Source of the DNA: an uncultured Eubacteriales bacterium
Lineage (GTDB): Bacteria; Bacillota_A; Clostridia; Peptostreptococcales; Anaerovoracaceae
Direction: 5' to 3'
DNA: 7,299 nucleotides
NCBI GenBank assembly: GCA_902774195.1
Contig: CACYHM010000102.1
Span: 1-7,299 of the forward strand
How positions within the stretch are numbered: position 1 is the first letter of the stretch; the number at the start of each line of letters is the position of its first letter. Below, piece by piece: positions 5,773 through 7,299 of the stretch. Made by a program: the position numbers and the translations under genes. The notes below the pieces were generated by a model that was not told where the DNA came from, ran no database searches, and worked only from the letters and a program-made list of their open reading frames with translations.

Positions 5773-6318
5773 CTACAGAGCGGCGGCAACCTGCTTTTCT
5801 ACTTCCTGCATGTCAACGGTCGGCTCGAAGCGCGCGATGACCTTGCCTTCCCTGTCTACGAGGAACTTTGTGAAGTTCCATCCGATGTATGTCTTGTCAC
5901 CGTACTTCTTGTTGTTGGCCGCTGCGAACTTGTTGAGAGCGGCGTTCTTCAGGCCCTTGCCGAAGCCGTTGAAAGGCTTCTCTGATGCAAGATAGGCAAA
6001 CAGCGGATCAGCTGTCTCGCCGTTGACATCGATCTTTGCGAACTGAGGGAACTCAGTGCCGAACTTGAGAGTGCAGAATTCGTGGATCTCTTCATCCGAT
6101 CCCGGAGCCTGGTCTGCGAACTGGTTGCAAGGGAAGTCGAGGATCTCAAAGCCCTTGTCCCTGTACTCCTTGTACATCGCCTCAAGCGGCTCATAGTGCG
6201 GTGTGAATCCGCAGCCTGTTGCAGTATTGACGATGAGCAGCACCTTGCCCTCATAGTCCTTAAGGCTTACATCATTACCCATTCTGTCCTTTACAGTGAA
6301 ATCATAAACGTTGCTCAT
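5773..6318 (-). CDS. Glutathione-peroxidase-family thiol peroxidase
   Basis: A 181-residue cytoplasmic peroxidase of the GPx family, Cys type, probably thioredoxin-dependent. Catalytic residues are all present: Cys36 in ATGCGFTPHY, Gln70 in FPCNQFADQ, and Trp147-Asn148 in GWNFTKFLVDREG. Cys36, Cys64 and Cys82 fall at the same positions as in yeast Gpx3, where Cys36 attacks peroxide and Cys82 resolves it as a disulfide. Between KIDVNG and the WNFTKF motif there is extra sequence (about 112-145) compared with yeast Gpx3, seen in other bacterial members. The frame is open further upstream, but ATG 6316-6318 is chosen because the protein then begins in family style (MSNVYDFTVKD) and a strong SD lies just before it. 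It starts 25 bases after the ohrR stop, so the two are one operon. It would reduce hydroperoxides under OhrR control. Confidence 0.92.
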   Translation of the reverse strand: MSNVYDFTVKDRMGNDVSLKDYEGKVLLIVNTATGCGFTPHYEPLEAMYKEYRDKGFEILDFPCNQFADQAPGSDEEIHEFCTLKFGTEFPQFAKIDVNGETADPLFAYLASEKPFNGFGKGLKNAALNKFAAANNKKYGDKTYIGWNFTKFLVDREGKVIARFEPTVDMQEVEKQVAAAL

Positions 6319-6322
6319 TTTT

Positions 6323-6330
6323 CTCCTCCC
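6323..6330 (-). promoter_or_regulatory. Ribosome-binding site deciding the peroxidase start
   Basis: GGGAGGAG lies four bases upstream of ATG 6316-6318. It supports this start over the longer open frame beginning at 6372, which would overlap the end of ohrR. Confidence 0.8.
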
Positions 6331-6343
6331 TTTGCGCCTTGCG

Positions 6344-6784
6344 CTATCCTTTCTGATTCTCCAGCAGCTCATGAAGCAGGCCGTGCAGCTGTATTGCTTT
6401 TTCAGGCGGCAGATCTATGCATCCGCCCACCTTCATCGGTATCTCTTTTGCTTTTTCCTGAAGGTCCCTTCCCTTTTTCGTGAGACTCACGATGACCACG
6501 CGGTCATCATCGCTGCTGCGCTTTCTCTCGATATACCCGGCCTGCTCCATTTTTTTGAGCATCGGTGAAAGCGTTCCGTTGTCGAGCATCAGTCTGCTGC
6601 CGATCTCGCTGACAGATACCCCGTCCTTTTCCCACAGGACCAGGAATGTGATGTACTGCGTGTACGTCAGCCCGAGCTCTTTGAGATACGGGGTGTACAG
6701 GCCTGTCACATACCTCGCCGCTGCATAGAGCGGAAAGCAGATCTGATTATCCAGTTTCATGACTTCGCGGTAGTCATATTGCAT
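6344..6784 (-). CDS. ohrR: OhrR-type MarR-family peroxide-sensing repressor
   Basis: A 146-residue winged-helix regulator. The N-terminus reads KLDNQICFPLYAAAR, close to the OhrR signature (LENQLCF.LYA), with Cys16 as the peroxide-sensing Cys (Cys15 in B. subtilis OhrR). The DNA-binding part is typical: VSVSEIGSRLMLDNGTLSPM (56-75, recognition helix), then MLKKMEQAGYIERKRSSDDDRVV with the wing. Only one other Cys (Cys122, in the C-terminal region) is seen, so 1-Cys-type control by mixed disulfide with a small thiol is likely, though a 2-Cys mode cannot be excluded. In the known family the reduced dimer represses an organic-hydroperoxide resistance gene; here the partner is a GPx-type peroxidase directly downstream instead of Ohr. 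ATG 6784 has a reasonable SD (GAGGTG). ATG 6757 (MKLDNQ) is a family-like alternative but lacks one. Confidence 0.9.
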   Translation of the reverse strand: MQYDYREVMKLDNQICFPLYAAARYVTGLYTPYLKELGLTYTQYITFLVLWEKDGVSVSEIGSRLMLDNGTLSPMLKKMEQAGYIERKRSSDDDRVVIVSLTKKGRDLQEKAKEIPMKVGGCIDLPPEKAIQLHGLLHELLENQKG

Positions 6785-6799
6785 TGCTCACACCTCATT

Positions 6800-6832
6800 T
6801 ATATTTGATACAAATATATTTTATCAAATATA
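6800..6832. promoter_or_regulatory. ohrR: Palindromic operator candidate for OhrR
   Basis: Perfect 11-base arms TATATTTGATA (6800-6810) and TATCAAATATA (6822-6832) flank 11 bases. A nested repeat ATATTTG-ata-CAAATAT (6801-6817) is also present. The element covers the -10 and the expected start, the usual place for MarR/OhrR repression, and it is AT-rich like known OhrR operators. Binding is inferred. Confidence 0.6.
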
Positions 6833-6838
6833 TTTTAT
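6811..6838. repeat. Tandem 14-bp direct repeat in the ohrR promoter
   Basis: CAAATATATTTTAT occurs twice head to tail (6811-6824 and 6825-6838). Each copy carries the palindrome AAATATATTT, so the two palindromes are 14 bases apart, between one and two helical turns. This may allow two repressor dimers to bind, or it may be a simple AT-rich duplication. Confidence 0.7.
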
Positions 6839-6846
6839 CGTGTCAA
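6818..6846 (-). promoter_or_regulatory. Strong sigma-A promoter of ohrR-peroxidase
   Basis: Reading leftward: TTGACA (6841-6846), exactly 17 bases, TAAAAT (6818-6823). The expected start is near 6811. An A/T palindrome (6850-6863) lies just upstream of the -35. The promoter overlaps the inverted repeats at 6800-6835. Confidence 0.8.
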
Positions 6847-6856
6847 GACTTTTTTC

Positions 6857-6890
6857 GAAAAAAATACGACCCGCGGATCGCGGATCGTAT
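6857..6890 (-). terminator. Intrinsic terminator of the 60-residue-protein gene
   Basis: Reading leftward, ATACGA pairs with TCGTAT (6864-6869/6885-6890), then one mismatch, then CCGCG/CGCGG around a GAT loop. A run of seven T follows (6858-6864, the first base shared with the stem). It lies about 25 bases after the stop of the small gene and insulates the ohrR promoter. Confidence 0.8.
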
Positions 6891-6913
6891 CCTGCATCAG
6901 TTCTGAAAATGCC

Positions 6914-7096
6914 CTATTTTGTCAGATCCTCGGCGATCTCGATTCCCTTTGTGAAAAGATCCCAGCCGTCATATCTGAGCTTGATAGGAATATGCATGGT
7001 GATATTTCCGAGTACCGGAAGTCCGTTCTTGTTGATGTAAGCGAGTGTTCCGGCAATACCGCCGATAAGTCCGGCAAAAAACAGTAATTTCTTCAT
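6914..7096 (-). CDS. Small membrane-anchored protein of unknown function (60 residues)
   Basis: I do not recognise the family. The protein starts MKKLLFFAGLIGGIAGTLAY, one hydrophobic helix (about 4-20) that could be a membrane anchor or an uncleaved signal. A 40-residue polar tail follows, with IPIKLRYDGWDLFTKGIEIAEDL, the end of which looks helical. It is very likely a real gene: a strong SD (GGAAGGAG) lies seven bases before the ATG, a promoter lies upstream, a terminator lies downstream, and nothing overlaps it. It is monocistronic between an unidentified gene and ohrR, so context gives no function. Confidence 0.75.
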   Translation of the reverse strand: MKKLLFFAGLIGGIAGTLAYINKNGLPVLGNITMHIPIKLRYDGWDLFTKGIEIAEDLTK

Positions 7097-7137
7097 TTGC
7101 AGCTCCTTCCCTTCAGAATGATTGATATGCTGTGACC

Positions 7138-7166
7138 ATTATACCACATTATTCGGAGATTCAACA
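7138..7166 (-). promoter_or_regulatory. Promoter of the 60-residue-protein gene
   Basis: Reading leftward, a consensus TATAAT (7138-7143) is preceded by TG one base away, making an extended -10. The -35 is weak: TGTTGA (7161-7166, 17-base spacer) or TTGAAT (7159-7164, 15-base spacer). It directly follows the stop of the right-edge gene. Confidence 0.65.
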
Positions 7167-7298
7167 TCATCGTGATAAGTTGCGCATCACCGGGTATACA
7201 AGTTCCGTTATCCTGACACGCGCTCTTTCCAGTTCATCTTCCGATCCGAATCTGAACGTCAGATGAGCGATCGGCCTCACGGCGGTGATGATGTCTCC
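7167..7298 (-). CDS. C-terminal end of an unidentified leftward gene (partial)
   Basis: An open leftward frame enters from the right edge and ends in TGA at 7167-7169. Its last residues begin GDIITAVRPIAHLTFRFGSE and end YPVMRNLSR (43 residues visible). Composition is coding-like, and the stop sits just before the promoter of the next gene, which supports a real gene end. The fragment is too short to assign. It vaguely recalls the end of an enzyme with a mixed strand-helix C-terminus, and I make no functional call. Confidence 0.5.
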   Translation of the reverse strand, partial: GDIITAVRPIAHLTFRFGSEDELERARVRITELVYPVMRNLSR

Positions 7299-7299
7299 G

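Noticed and set aside
6319..6372. Longer peroxidase start at 6372
   Set aside because: It would overlap the end of ohrR and add 18 basic residues not seen in the family, while a strong SD sits right before ATG 6318.
6801..6838. Short AT repeats as a CRISPR or iteron array
   Set aside because: Only two 14-bp copies without spacers, placed on a promoter upstream of a MarR-type gene; an operator is the better reading.

Overview
The window looks like chromosome of a Bacillota bacterium, probably an anaerobic Clostridia lineage with moderately high GC. The evidence is Shine-Dalgarno-driven starts, TTGACA/TATAAT-type promoters, a lipobox transporter family I know from Clostridia, an OhrR-type regulator and a secreted C69 peptidase. 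There is no marker gene for a finer placement. No rRNA, tRNA, CRISPR array, transposase or integrase is visible.

Layout, left to right. (1) Bases 1-3108 hold a leftward run: a small membrane-anchored PepSY protein, a secreted and membrane-anchored C69-family dipeptidase, a polytopic YwaF/TMEM164-type membrane protein (ATGA overlap with the peptidase gene), and the start of an AT-richer HD-domain hydrolase cut by the window edge. One promoter (3171-3198) can drive the run, and no terminator is visible inside it. (2) Bases 3268-5583 hold a single rightward ORF that joins a lipoprotein-type amino-acid-binding domain, an ABC permease, an ABC ATPase and the start of a C-terminal extension. It appears to be a deletion fusion of two normally separate genes, and it is cut short by a frame change whose out-of-frame remnant follows the stop codon. 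(3) Bases 5773-6784 hold a leftward peroxide-defence operon, ohrR followed by a thiol (Cys) glutathione-peroxidase-family gene. It has a canonical promoter overlapped by an AT-rich palindromic operator candidate and ends at a clear intrinsic terminator (5633-5684). (4) Bases 6857-7096 hold a 60-residue membrane-anchored protein of unknown function with its own promoter, SD and terminator. (5) Bases 7167-7298 hold the C-terminal end of an unidentified leftward gene.

How the parts work together. The peroxidase unit is a plausible self-regulated redox switch: OhrR keeps the conserved sensing Cys, and the peroxidase keeps its full catalytic set. The PepSY and C69 proteins are both predicted to act outside the membrane, so peptide processing at the cell surface is a reasonable shared theme. 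The amino-acid transporter is the oddest object. It shows a permuted binding domain, a permease/ATPase fusion that removes the ATPase A-loop, a broken C-terminus, no convincing ribosome-binding site, and a 14-bp direct repeat on each side. I read it as either a decaying transporter or an unusual one-piece ABC importer; sequence alone cannot settle which.
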